From CAWCJL01 sp963795775 (GTDB lineage Bacteria > Acidobacteriota > Terriglobia > Terriglobales > Acidobacteriaceae), in assembly GCA_963795775.1 (NCBI GenBank), contig CAWCJL010000002.1, forward strand, positions 558,001-622,000: a DNA stretch of 64,000 bases, written 5' to 3'. Made by a program: the position numbers and the translations under genes. Position 1 is the first letter of the stretch; each line of letters begins with the position of its first letter. Of the stretch, positions 27,608 to 37,171 are shown in pieces. Under the pieces are notes generated by a model, which saw only the letters and a program-made list of their open reading frames with translations, searched no databases and had not been told where the DNA came from.

Positions 27608-29887
27608 ATGCCTGTTGCTGAAAAACGTTCACTCATGATTTCGAATGGCTGGATTCAGGCAGCAGCCATTGTGTTGATCATCGGTTTCTTCATCATGGGG
27701 GTACTCACCTACTACACGTACAGTGATGAGCCTCCGATTCCTGAAGTGGTGAAAAGCGCAAACGGGACGGTGCTGTTCACCCGGGCGGACGTTCTGGCGG
27801 GCCAGGGGATTTTTCTACGGAATGGCCTGATGGAGTATGGGTCGATCTTTGGCCATGGCGCTTATCTTGGACCCGATTTCACAACGGAGTACCTTCACCG
27901 CGCGGCTCTTTCCAGTGTTCACTACTACGGCGGTGCGAATTCTGATACCGCGTTAGCGCGGACCGTTCAGGACTTCAAGACCAATCGCTATGACGCGAGC
28001 AGCGGCAGCCTGGTTTACACCGATGCGCAAGTGAGGGCGCTGGAAGAATGCCGTCAGTATTACGCCTCGTTCTTTGGAGAACCGACGACGAAGTTCGGGC
28101 TCAGGCCACACGCCATCCGGGACCCGGAGGACATACGCAAGCTGACTGCGTTCTTCAGTTGGTCCGCCTGGGCGGCCGCAGCAGCCCGTCCTGGCCACTC
28201 CTATTCCTATACGAATAACTGGCCGCCTGAGCCGCTGGTCGACAATCATGCGACGGCAGATTCCATTGTGTGGAGCATGCTTTCTTTGGCGGCACTTCTG
28301 GGCGGGACAGGCCTGTTACTCGCGACCTTCGGCCGGTGGAATCTGATGGGCTGGCACGGACGGGAACAGCAGAGCATGTCCTTCCGCGCTCCAGATGAAG
28401 TCGTGCTGACGCCGGCTCAGAATGCGTGCGCCTGGTTCTTCTTCATCATGGCCGCCCTGTTTCTCGTGCAGACCCTGCTTGGGGGCGCGTCTGAACACTA
28501 CCGCGCCGATCTCCAGACCTTTTTCGGCATCGATCTTGGGCGGGTACTTCCCTTCAATATCGTCCGAACCTGGCACCTGCAGTTATCCATCTTTTGGGTT
28601 TCCACGTCGTACCTTGCCGCAGGCATCTTCCTTGCGCCGATGATCATGAACCGGGAGCCGCGCGGGCAGCGATTGCTTGCCTACGGCTTGCTGGGAGCGC
28701 TGGTCATCGTAGTCGTCGGCAGCCTGGCAGGTGAGTTTGCGGGAATGAGAGGACTGATACGAAATGCCTGGCTGGGCGATCAGGGGTTTGAGTATCTCGA
28801 CCTGGGACGCCTCTGGCAAATCCTACTCATCATCGGCTTATTCTTCTGGGTTCTGATCCTCTACCGCGGGCTGCGCGGCCGGCTGCGCTCCGAATCCGTG
28901 GGGAACATGCCGTGGTTGTTCTTCTTTTCCGCATTGTCCATCCCCGCTTTCTACGCGGTGGGGCTGCTCGCGCACCCCGGCGAGCATTTCACGACGACAG
29001 ACTTCTGGCGTTTCTGGGTTGTCCATCTCTGGGTGGAAGACTTCCTGGAGCTCTTTACGACCATCCTTGTGGCATATGTCTTCGTGCTGCTGGGAGTCGT
29101 TCACGAGCGAATCGCGTTGCGGATGATCTATCTCGACGTGATTCTGTATTCGGCCGGCGGTATTGTGGGCACCATGCACCACGTGTATTTCTCGGGAGAG
29201 CCGGCTCTCCACATGGCACTCGGAGCGTTTTTCTCCGCCGCCGAAGTTATCCCGCTGACCTTCCTCACCCTGGAAGCCTGGAGCTTTCTACAGTTGGGAG
29301 TCGTTCAGGAGTCGAAATCCGCCACCCCATTTCCTCATTACTGGGCGGTCATGTTCCTGGCCGCGGTTGGCTTCTGGAACTTTCTGGGTGCTGGAGTTTT
29401 CGGCTTTCTCATCAATCTGCCCATCGTCTCCTATTACGAGATTGGAACGGCACTGACCGCAAACCATGCCCATGCGTCCATGATGGGTGTCTACGGAATG
29501 CTGTCTGTAGGGCTGGCCTTATTCTGCCTCCGGTACATCATTCCAGAAAAACACTGGTCCGATAATGCTGCTCGCATCAGCTTCTGGTCGCTAAACCTGG
29601 GGCTGGCATGGATGGTCTTCGCGACCCTGTTTCCGTTGGGCGTGCTGCAGCTCTACCACTCCATCAGCGTGAGCTATTACGATGCGCGAACGCTGAACTA
29701 TATCGGAAGCCGAGCTAACTCGGTGCTTGAATGGATGCGAATGCCCGGGGATGTAGTTTTCATTCTTGGAGGCACGTTGCCTATCCTCTACCTGTCCGTC
29801 CTCGGCCTTCGCTATATGCGGAAAGACACTACAGTGGAGGACGCAAAAGAAGCTCTCTTTACCGAAGTTGCTATCCAGTCGAAGTAG
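27608..29887 (+). CDS. norZ: Quinol-dependent nitric oxide reductase (qNor)
   Basis: A 759-residue inner-membrane heme-copper oxidase relative that reduces NO to N2O with quinol. The N-terminal extension characteristic of single-subunit qNor is present: one helix, then a periplasmic domain with LFTRADVLAGQGIFLRNGL and FGHGAYLGPDFT. The catalytic core follows with about a dozen helices: HLQLSIFWVSTSYLAAG (low-spin heme ligand), HLWVEDFLELFTT (FeB ligand and qNor glutamates), GTMHHVYFSG (further FeB His) and NHAHASMMGVYGM (heme ligands). GGAG lies seven bases before ATG. No NorC-type cytochrome is nearby. Likely a detoxifying or partial denitrification role. The next gene starts 10 bases after its stop. 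Confidence 0.96.
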   Translation: MPVAEKRSLMISNGWIQAAAIVLIIGFFIMGVLTYYTYSDEPPIPEVVKSANGTVLFTRADVLAGQGIFLRNGLMEYGSIFGHGAYLGPDFTTEYLHRAALSSVHYYGGANSDTALARTVQDFKTNRYDASSGSLVYTDAQVRALEECRQYYASFFGEPTTKFGLRPHAIRDPEDIRKLTAFFSWSAWAAAAARPGHSYSYTNNWPPEPLVDNHATADSIVWSMLSLAALLGGTGLLLATFGRWNLMGWHGREQQSMSFRAPDEVVLTPAQNACAWFFFIMAALFLVQTLLGGASEHYRADLQTFFGIDLGRVLPFNIVRTWHLQLSIFWVSTSYLAAGIFLAPMIMNREPRGQRLLAYGLLGALVIVVVGSLAGEFAGMRGLIRNAWLGDQGFEYLDLGRLWQILLIIGLFFWVLILYRGLRGRLRSESVGNMPWLFFFSALSIPAFYAVGLLAHPGEHFTTTDFWRFWVVHLWVEDFLELFTTILVAYVFVLLGVVHERIALRMIYLDVILYSAGGIVGTMHHVYFSGEPALHMALGAFFSAAEVIPLTFLTLEAWSFLQLGVVQESKSATPFPHYWAVMFLAAVGFWNFLGAGVFGFLINLPIVSYYEIGTALTANHAHASMMGVYGMLSVGLALFCLRYIIPEKHWSDNAARISFWSLNLGLAWMVFATLFPLGVLQLYHSISVSYYDARTLNYIGSRANSVLEWMRMPGDVVFILGGTLPILYLSVLGLRYMRKDTTVEDAKEALFTEVAIQSK

Positions 29888-29897
29888 GCCTGAAGCG

Positions 29898-30440
29898 ATG
29901 GCTCATCTCCCTTTCGAGTTCGTCCTTGCACTCGGATACGCGATATTCCTGGCGGGGGCTGCGTTGCTGCTGGAGTTAGCGGCGCGCCATGCGCATCGGC
30001 GGTCGTCCATCGTCAGCACGATCGGATTCACCTATCACCCGGAACGGGACATATGGAGGTGCCCTGAGGACAAGCACCTCTTTCCCATCTTTTCCGATTC
30101 GATCAGAGGCACCGTGGTGTATCGGGCTCCGGCAGAAACCTGCAACACGTGCCGAAGCAAGGCAGCGTGTACGGACTCGGATCGGGGACGCACTATCGAA
30201 CGCAAGAGCAATGACAGCCTGGAGCAGGGGATGCAACGGTTCCATCGAGGGCTTTCGCTGACTCTGCTTCTGCTGGCTAGCTTGATTCTTGCCGTCGAGA
30301 TATTTCGGGTGAACGGTCTTTATCCCCGGGCCCTACTGACCGGAACCTGCTTGTTGTTTGGCATGGCGGTTCTCCGCATCTCGACGGATCTATTGCATGG
30401 GCGAGCTCCGAAATCAGCGTCTGTGCCAAGTCGAATGTAA
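29898..30440 (+). CDS. Three-helix membrane protein with a transposase-like Cys4 motif, linked to norZ
   Basis: A 180-residue protein starting at ATG 29898, 10 bases after norZ, so almost certainly cotranscribed. It has one helix at about 6-28, a soluble segment 40-115, then two helices at about 118-137 and 143-160. The soluble segment contains FTYHPERDIWRCPEDKHL, then YRAPAETCNTCRSKAACTDS and GRTIER, with Cys55, 82, 85 and 91. That spacing and wording closely resemble the zinc-binding segment near the C-terminus of IS1182-type DDE transposases, but no DDE core is present. This is therefore a membrane protein with a transposase-derived or convergent zinc motif; its role with NO reductase is unknown. 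Confidence 0.8.
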   Translation: MAHLPFEFVLALGYAIFLAGAALLLELAARHAHRRSSIVSTIGFTYHPERDIWRCPEDKHLFPIFSDSIRGTVVYRAPAETCNTCRSKAACTDSDRGRTIERKSNDSLEQGMQRFHRGLSLTLLLLASLILAVEIFRVNGLYPRALLTGTCLLFGMAVLRISTDLLHGRAPKSASVPSRM

Positions 30441-30582
30441 GGCAGTTTCAGGCGCGGCACTGACGGGAACGCTTTCCTTCATCTGCTCGAGAGCACTCCA
30501 CACCGGTGGAAAATCCGGCGTACCAGAGACCGTGACGTGCTGCGCGGCGGGCGCATGGAGTAGTCTGGCGTTCGGACATCCG

Positions 30583-31863
30583 ATGGAACCCGCCCGCGAC
30601 GAAGCCGCACCGCTCTACCGCAAGCGCTGGACCATCGCGCTACTGCTCGGTTTCGGCGTACTGGTGAATTACCTGGACCGGGTGAACCTATCGGTGTCGC
30701 ACGCCGCGCTCCATGCAGAGTTCGGCATCTCCGACGTCATCTTCGGATATCTTTCGGCTGCGTATAGCTGGACCTATGCCGCGTGCCAGTTCCCGATCGG
30801 CGTGGTGTTGGACCGCTTCGGGGTGCGGCGGGTGGGGCGCGCCAGCACGTTGGTGTGGAGCATCGCGTCATTTGCGGCGGCCATCAGCCCGACCATCGGC
30901 GGCCTGTTTGCAGCACGCTTGCTGCTGGGCGTGGGTGAGGCGCCGACCTTTCCGGCAAATGCCAAGGCCATCGGGATGTGGTTCGCGCCACGGGAGCGCA
31001 GCATGCCGACGAGCATCTTTGACGCTGCGGCGAAGTTTGCGTCGGCGATCGGCGTGCCGGTGGTCGGCATCCTGTTGCTGCACATCGGCTGGCGTTTAAG
31101 CTTTGCCGCGACGGGGCTGGTGAGCTTCCTTTATTTCCTGCTGTTCTGGCGGGTGTATCGCGATCCGGAGGAGGCGCAAGATGGGGATGGGACTCCGGTG
31201 CGTGTGCGCGAGTTGCCCGAATCGAACGCCAAGCCAGAGCCGCTCCTACAGCTCCTGCGCCGCAGGAAGGTGCTCGGGTTAATGCTGGGGATGGGCGCCT
31301 ACAATTACGTCTTCTATCTGTTGCTGACCTGGCTTCCCAGCTATCTCTACGCGGCGCTGCACCTGAACCTGTTCGATTCGTTCCTGTATACCGGGGCGCC
31401 CTGGCTATTTGCCACTATCGCGGATCTCTTGATCGGCGGCTGGCTGGTAGACGCGCTGATCCGGCGCGGTTGGAATGCAGACCGCGTGCGGCGCGTGGTG
31501 CTGATCGGCGGCACGGCATGCGGGCTGGGGCTGCTGGGCGCAGCCGAAGCGCACACGGCGGGACGCGCACTGTTCTGGATCAGCGTATCGATCAGCGGAC
31601 TGTCGGCGGCGGCACCGGTGCTGTGGTCGCTGCCGGCATTGGTGGTGCCGCGCACGAGCGTGGGATCGGTAGGCGGGATCGTAAACTTCGCCGGCCAAAT
31701 CTCCGCGATTGTTGCGCCGATTGTGACCGGCTACCTGGTGGCCGCGCGCCACTCGTATGCGTGGGCTTTCGGAGTAGCGGTGCTTTATCTGCTGGTGGGC
31801 ATCGCGGGATACCTCGTGCTGCTGGGACGGGTCGAGGGTGAGCCCGAAGCTGCGCCGGCCTAG
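30583..31863 (+). CDS. MFS transporter, anion:cation symporter (hexuronate/sugar-acid) type
   Basis: A 426-residue protein with about 12 predicted helices. I chose ATG 30583 because upstream in-frame residues are not membrane-like and the ATG precedes the cytoplasmic tail and helix 1 (RWTIALLLGFGVLVNYLDRVN). NYLDRVNLSVSHAAL and GVVLDRFGVRRVGRAST match the anion:cation symporter branch that carries hexuronates, glucarate and related acids. The converging SDR/zinc-dehydrogenase pair fits uptake and oxidation of a sugar acid. The ribosome site is weak. Substrate is inferred only from family and neighbours. Confidence 0.85.
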   Translation: MEPARDEAAPLYRKRWTIALLLGFGVLVNYLDRVNLSVSHAALHAEFGISDVIFGYLSAAYSWTYAACQFPIGVVLDRFGVRRVGRASTLVWSIASFAAAISPTIGGLFAARLLLGVGEAPTFPANAKAIGMWFAPRERSMPTSIFDAAAKFASAIGVPVVGILLLHIGWRLSFAATGLVSFLYFLLFWRVYRDPEEAQDGDGTPVRVRELPESNAKPEPLLQLLRRRKVLGLMLGMGAYNYVFYLLLTWLPSYLYAALHLNLFDSFLYTGAPWLFATIADLLIGGWLVDALIRRGWNADRVRRVVLIGGTACGLGLLGAAEAHTAGRALFWISVSISGLSAAAPVLWSLPALVVPRTSVGSVGGIVNFAGQISAIVAPIVTGYLVAARHSYAWAFGVAVLYLLVGIAGYLVLLGRVEGEPEAAPA

Positions 31864-31881
31864 GCGCGATGCACGCCGGAG

Positions 31882-32706
31882 CTATGCAGGCTTCGGCGGC
31901 TGTACGGTGGCGCGGGTGGAACCTGTCGAAATGCCGCCGTCTACCAGCAAGGTTTGTCCGGTAACGTAGCGGCTGGCCTCCGACGCCAGGAAGACGACAG
32001 CGCCGTCCAGATCGTTGGGGTGCCCGGGACGCTTCACGGGGATGCGCTCCACGAGGTACTCGACCCACCCCTCGTCTTCGTAAAGCACCTTGTTCTGCTC
32101 GGTACGGAACCAGCCGGGAGCGAGGCAGTTGACGGTGATGCCGTGCGGGCTCCAATCGTCTGCGAGGCTCATCGTGAGCTGGCGGATGCCGCCGCGGCTG
32201 GCGCAATAGGGGGCGAGACCGGCGTAGCCGAAGACACTGGTGACCGAGCCGATGTTGATGATGCGTCCATAGCGGCGCGGCAGCATGCGCCGGGCGACAG
32301 CCTGGGCGACGAAAAACGCACCCCGCAGATTGGTGTCGAGCACCAGGTTCCAATCGTCCCAGGTGATGTCCAGGGCAGGTTTGCGCACGTTGAGGCCTGC
32401 ATTGTTCACCAGGATGTCAATGTGGCCGAAAGCCTCCTCGGCAGTCGCAACGGCGTGCTCGATGCTGCTCTGTTCGCGTACGTCGAGGGCAACGGGAAAG
32501 GCACGCCGGCCAAGCACCTCAACCTCGCGGCGGAAGTCGGCGAGCGAGGCCTCTGTGCGGCTGGTGAGGATGAGGTCGGCGCCGGCGCGGGCCAGCGCGC
32601 GGGCCATGTACTGGCCGAGACCACGGCTGGTGCCGGTGACCATGGCGACCTGGCCGGTGAGGTCGAAGAGGTTCTCGGCGGGACGAGGCGTCGCGGTGTC
32701 GTTCAT
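31882..32706 (-). CDS. Short-chain dehydrogenase/reductase with YxxxR in place of YxxxK
   Basis: A 274-residue SDR. ATG 32706 overlaps the stop of the upstream zinc dehydrogenase (ATGA). The cofactor motif TGTSRGLGQ, NNAG, the catalytic Ser in NIGSVTSVFG and the C-terminal LASEASRYVTGQTLLVDGG mark a classical gluconate-5-dehydrogenase-like SDR. The active-site motif reads PYCASRGG, so the conserved Lys of YxxxK is Arg; the codon is CGC. Lys normally orients NAD(P) ribose and lowers the Tyr pKa, so activity may be altered. With the zinc dehydrogenase it resembles the idonate/gluconate pair IdnO-IdnD, which is an inference. Confidence 0.87.
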   Translation of the reverse strand: MNDTATPRPAENLFDLTGQVAMVTGTSRGLGQYMARALARAGADLILTSRTEASLADFRREVEVLGRRAFPVALDVREQSSIEHAVATAEEAFGHIDILVNNAGLNVRKPALDITWDDWNLVLDTNLRGAFFVAQAVARRMLPRRYGRIINIGSVTSVFGYAGLAPYCASRGGIRQLTMSLADDWSPHGITVNCLAPGWFRTEQNKVLYEDEGWVEYLVERIPVKRPGHPNDLDGAVVFLASEASRYVTGQTLLVDGGISTGSTRATVQPPKPA

Positions 32707-33755
32707 GCTCGCGACCCGGCAGGAAGAGATGGAGAGAGAACCACTTTCATCAGGCCGGGCTCGCCGGCGTGGAGACGTGCGAACCAACTTGCGCCCTCTT
32801 CCAGCGGCGCAACTGCGGAGATCAGCGGCTTCACCTGGATGCGGCCGCTCGTCACCATGTCGATAGCCAGGGGATATTCGCCCGATGAAGCTGCTGTGCC
32901 CTGGAGCCGGAGTTCGCGCGAGACGACCTTCTGTAGCGGCAACGTGACCTCCGGCGAGATGTTGCCGATCAGCGTGATGGTTCCGCCTTTGCGGCAGCAA
33001 TCGACTGCGCCGCGGACAGTCTGATCGCGCCCCACGGCCTCGAAGACCTGATCGACGCCGCCCGGGCTATGCGCAAGCACGGCAGATACGAGGTTATCGC
33101 CCGAGATGTGGATGGTATGGTCTGCACCCACCTGCTGGGCGAGAGCGAGGCGGCTGGCGTCCACGTCCGCGATCAGCACCCCGGAGCAGCCCGCCGCGCG
33201 TGCCGCCTGCAGGGTGAGCAGACCGATCATGCCGGCGCCAATGACCAAAGCGCTCTGGCCGCGTTTGGCTTCGCTGACGCGGACGGCGTGGAGGGCGACA
33301 GAAACGGCCTCGAGCATCGCGGCTTCCGCGTCCGAGAGCGTGTCGGGGAGGCGGTAGAGAATACGGTCCGGAACGGTTACAAATTCCGCGAATGCGCCCG
33401 CACGCCGGTAGTCGCCGCAGGACACGCCGATCACTTCGCGGTTATCGCAAAGATTGGGGCGGCCGCTACGGCAATAGGCACAGGTGCCGCAGTACACGGT
33501 CGAGTCGAAGGTGACACGGTCGCCCGGGGCGAAGCCGGTGACCTCGGAACCCCTGGCGGCGATCACCCCGGCGGCCTCGTGCCCCATCACCAGAGGCGGA
33601 ATGCGCCGGCCGGAGGAGCCGTCATAGCCGTGGACGTCGCTGCCGCAAATGCCACAAGCGGCCACACGGATCAGCACTTCGTGCGGCCCTGGCTGCGGGG
33701 CGGGTAAGTCGGCGAGTTCGAGCTGGTTGTAGCGGGAGAGCAGCAGGGCCTTCAT
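32703..33755 (-). CDS. Zinc-dependent medium-chain alcohol/polyol dehydrogenase
   Basis: A 350-residue MDR enzyme; ATG 33755 with GAGGCG upstream starts the canonical MKALLLSRYNQLELAD. Catalytic-zinc residues lie in ACGICGSDVHGYDG and VMGHEAAG. The structural zinc site is the four-Cys segment YCGTCAYCRSGRPNLC. The Rossmann motif is VIGAGMIGLL. It resembles sorbitol, threonine, galactitol-1-phosphate and L-idonate 5-dehydrogenases. Four-base overlap with the downstream SDR shows translational coupling and a shared pathway. Confidence 0.9.
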   Translation of the reverse strand: MKALLLSRYNQLELADLPAPQPGPHEVLIRVAACGICGSDVHGYDGSSGRRIPPLVMGHEAAGVIAARGSEVTGFAPGDRVTFDSTVYCGTCAYCRSGRPNLCDNREVIGVSCGDYRRAGAFAEFVTVPDRILYRLPDTLSDAEAAMLEAVSVALHAVRVSEAKRGQSALVIGAGMIGLLTLQAARAAGCSGVLIADVDASRLALAQQVGADHTIHISGDNLVSAVLAHSPGGVDQVFEAVGRDQTVRGAVDCCRKGGTITLIGNISPEVTLPLQKVVSRELRLQGTAASSGEYPLAIDMVTSGRIQVKPLISAVAPLEEGASWFARLHAGEPGLMKVVLSPSLPAGSRA

Positions 33756-33772
33756 GGGGACGCCTCGTAGAT

Positions 33773-33814
33773 AGTGTAATGGGCCTGAGCGGCAGTGTAA
33801 TGGGCCTGAGCGGC
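33773..33814. repeat. Tandem duplication, 2 x 21 bp
   Basis: The unit AGTGTAATGGGCCTGAGCGG plus C occurs at 33773-33793 and again at 33794-33814 without differences. It lies just upstream of the zinc-dehydrogenase start, where a promoter or operator is expected. Confidence 0.85.
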
Positions 33815-33945
33815 GGCTCTCCTGCATATGGCCGAAACCGGCGATGTATCGCTCCGAACTCCTCACCCACGCGGATTACAGAAGCTTTGTACCCTGGCCA
33901 TCGGCTTAGTTCGACCCGGGTGTGACCTGGTGTACAACATCAGCC

Positions 33946-34587
33946 ATGGACGTCCATCCGCCCCACGAGCCGATTCACACCTGGCGCGACTTCTTCGTCC
34001 ACCTCATCACTATCACCATCGGCCTGTTCATCGCGCTGATGCTGGAGGCCGGCGTGGAGTGGATGCACCATCGGCACCTGGTCCATGTGGCCGAGGCAAA
34101 TCTCCACCAGGAGATCCAGGACAACCAGAAGGAGTTACAGAGTGCGCTGGCACAGGCTCCGCAGACCGACGCGATCCTGACGCGGAACATCACAGTGTTG
34201 CGTGCAATCCGGGACAAGCAGCACATTGCGGTGAACTCGCTCAGCTTCGCTTTCGTGCTGCCGACCTTGCAGACTTCAGCCTGGGACACGGCGCGCGATA
34301 CGGGCGCGCTCAGCTATATGCCGTACGGCACCGTACAGAAGTACGCGAATGTGTACAGGGTGCAGGCGCTGGTACAGAACCTCGACACGGCCCTGATCGA
34401 CGCCGCGTCCCAGGGCATAGGGACGGTGTCCACCGACAGTGACCCCAACAGGATGAGTCCAGCAGAAGCACAGGCCGCTCTGAACGCGGCCGCAAGCGTG
34501 AAGGCACGCTTTCAGATCCTGCTCGGGGTGGCGCAGCAATTGGGCAAGAGCTACTCCGACCAACTCAAGGGCGACCGCAACCCTTAG
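33946..34587 (+). CDS. Membrane-anchored helical protein of unknown function
   Basis: A 213-residue protein starting at ATG 33946. A short polar N-terminus is followed by one hydrophobic segment (FFVHLITITIGLFIALMLEAG), then a mostly helical, Gln/Ala-rich soluble part (HLVHVAEANLHQEIQDNQKE) likely to form a coiled coil. The topology suggests a single-pass inner-membrane protein with the C-terminal part outside the cytoplasm. Similar proteins recur in Acidobacteria as hypothetical proteins as far as I recall; no function is recognised. A hairpin terminator follows the stop. Confidence 0.65.
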   Translation: MDVHPPHEPIHTWRDFFVHLITITIGLFIALMLEAGVEWMHHRHLVHVAEANLHQEIQDNQKELQSALAQAPQTDAILTRNITVLRAIRDKQHIAVNSLSFAFVLPTLQTSAWDTARDTGALSYMPYGTVQKYANVYRVQALVQNLDTALIDAASQGIGTVSTDSDPNRMSPAEAQAALNAAASVKARFQILLGVAQQLGKSYSDQLKGDRNP

Positions 34588-34592
34588 CCTCT

Positions 34593-34620
34593 GCCGGTGT
34601 CTTTGAGAGCACCGGCTGGT
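34593..34620 (+). terminator. Terminator-like hairpin
   Basis: GCCGGTG at 34593-34599 pairs with CACCGGC at 34610-34616 around a 10-base loop and is followed by TGGTTT. It lies five bases after the stop of the membrane-anchored protein gene. Confidence 0.5.
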
Positions 34621-34692
34621 TTCCAGGGCGCGGATTCCGGGGGCTTCCCAGGCCCCGAAAACCTATAATGGCGCCAGTCCCCTTCCTGCCCT

Positions 34693-37096
34693 ATGGCAGC
34701 CTCGACTCCAGCCCGAGCAGTGCGGCCCGCCAGCCCACGTGCGATCGCCGCGATTTTGTGCGCGGGGCTGTGGCTGGGGTTGGCGTTACCGGCCGGGGCG
34801 CAGCCGGGCACGTCTTCAGCGCTGCTGGAGCAGGCGGCACAGCTCCGCTCCGCGCTCGAAACCAAGCCACGCGCTCAGCGCACCCGCGCTGAGTACGAGG
34901 CGGCCATCGCCGCGTACCGCGCTGCGGCCCACGCCGGCACCGATGTTTCCGCGGCCGCAGACGCCACCAGCGCAGCCGCCGGGCTGCTCACCGAGGAAGG
35001 CCGCCTGTTCCGGGACGAGATGACACTGCTCAACGCGGTGGGAGAATACGAACTTCTGCGGCAGCGCTTTCCGGAGAGCGCTTACTGCACCGGCGCCCTG
35101 CTCCATGAAGGCGAGATCTACGGACGCGATCTGCATGACCGGAGCGCCGCGGGCACGGCGTTCCTGGAGTTCCTGCGCCTGTATCCCACGAGCCAGTTTG
35201 CGCCGCAGGTCCGGGTTGCGCTGCGCCAGCTTCACCGCGAGGCCGACCTGCCGCAGTCTGCTGTGGCTTCCGGCGTACCGCCCGGGGCGAAGAGCGCGTC
35301 CCCCAATGACCGCGCCAACCGGTGCCGTGCCAACCATTGCCGTGCCAAGTACGATCCAGACCGCGGCCCGGCAGCAGGGGAGCGCAGGGCCGCTGCAGAC
35401 GGCCGCTGTGTCCGCGTATGGCTCGCCTGCCCGGCCCCCTGTCTATGCGGCTGGCGCCCCCGCGGCAGCCGCCGAGGATCTGCGCGCCAGTCTGCCCTCC
35501 ACCTCAGCCGCGAACCGCCGTCCCACCCTGGTGACCGGGGTCCGCCACTGGTCCACCCCGGTCTATACGCGCGTGGCGATCGATATGCAGGAAGAGGTGC
35601 AGTATGAAGCGGCCCGCGCTCCCAACCCCGACCGCATCTACTTCGACCTGCACGGCGCGCGGGTGGCTCCCTCGCTGGTGGGCCGGTCCGTGGATGTGAC
35701 CGACGGCGGCTTTCTGAAGCGCATTCGGATTGCGCAGTTCTCGAACGACATCACGCGCGTGGTGCTCGACGTGAGCCAGGTGAGCGAGTACTCGGCCTTC
35801 TTCCTGCCCAATCCGTGGCGGCTCATTATTGATGTTCACGGCGGCAAACCGGGCAACAGCCCCGCGGTGGAGAGCGCGAATGCCACGGTCACGGATACGA
35901 ATCCAACAGCCCCGCGCACGCCAGCTTCTTCGACAACGGTGCAGACCGTGCCGGCCGCCGTCTCCACGGGCCGCGGCGTGAGAGTTCCGGCGCTGGGCGA
36001 GGTCGCCTCGCTCGGGCAGCGGCCCGACCTGGTGAAGGCGACGCGCAAGCCCACCACCGCGCCTATTGCGGCGTCCGTATTTGGCATTACGCGCGACCCA
36101 CAGCCTGCGTCCCGGCCCATGGTGCTCGTTCCCGGAAAGGCCACTGCTTCGGTCGCCACGGATGGCGGCGAGGCCGTGACACCGCCGCCCGCGACCTCTT
36201 CCGTTGCCGTCGAGAAGCCCTCCGCTCCCGGGGACGAAGACATCGCCACCGTAACCGCGCACAGCACACGCCGCACCCACACGCGCGCCGCACACACCAC
36301 ACGCGATGCCAGCGACATGGTGCACGAAGCCGAGCCCTCTTCCGAAGGCCAGCGCACACTAGTCCGCGCGCTCGGGCTCAAGATCGGCCGCATCGTCATC
36401 GACGCCGGGCACGGAGGCCATGACTCCGGCACGCTCGGGCCGGCCGGCATCGAGGAGAAAGACGTGGTCCTCGATGTAGCGCTCCGCCTGGGCAAGCTGT
36501 TGAAGCAGCGCCTCGGCGCCGACGTCATCTACACCCGCGACACCGATACGTTTATCCCGCTCGAGACGCGCACCGCCATCGCGAACAAGGCGCAGGCCGA
36601 TCTATTTCTTTCGGTGCACGCGAATTCGAGCCCCGATCCGGAAGCGCGCGGGGTCGAGACGTACTATCTCAACTTCACCACCTCGCCCGATGCGCTTGAG
36701 GTCGCCGCGCGCGAAAACGCGGTTTCCGACGAGTCCATCCACGAACTGAGCGGGCTGGTGAAAAAGATCGCACTCAAGGACAAGATCGACGAATCGCGCG
36801 AGTTCGCGGCGGACGTGCAGAGCTCGCTGTACAGCGGGCTCGAATCCGGCAACGCCGGGCTGAAGGACCGCGGGGTAAAGAAGGCGCCCTTCGTCGTCCT
36901 CATCGGCGCCAACATGCCGTCGATCCTGGCGGAGATCTCGTTTCTTACCAATCCGCGCGATGCCAGCCAGCTCCGCAGCCCCGCCTACCGCGAGCGGATC
37001 GCCGAATCCATCTACGCCGGGGTGGCCCACTACATACACGGCCTTAGCGGCGTGCGCATTGCGGAGGTCAGCAGCCATCCTTCCAGCGCCGACTGA
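34693..37096 (+). pseudogene. N-acetylmuramoyl-L-alanine amidase (AmiC-like) gene with a frameshift in a C5 tract
   Basis: The first part (34693 to about 35300) encodes a signal peptide ending PAGAQ and a TPR/YbgF-like helical domain (EYELLRQRFPES, FLEFLRLYPTSQFAPQVR). The coding sense then moves to the next frame near TCCCCC at 35299-35304 and continues through a Thr/Pro/Ala-rich linker, an AMIN domain (RPTLVTGVRHWSTPVYTRV to DVHGGK), another linker, and an amidase_3 catalytic domain (IVIDAGHGGHDSG, EEKDVV, FLSVHANS, AEISFLTNP). Zinc ligands His, Glu, His and the catalytic Glu are intact. Removing one C would join both halves. It is either a sequencing error, a pseudogene or a phase-variable tract. 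Intact, it would be a periplasmic peptidoglycan amidase. Confidence 0.8.
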
Positions 37097-37171
37097 TCCG
37101 GGCCGCGCTTTTCGCAGTCCGCAACAGAAGGAGTACCCTAAGATCAGCGGCTGTTCCGCCGACCTTCTTCT

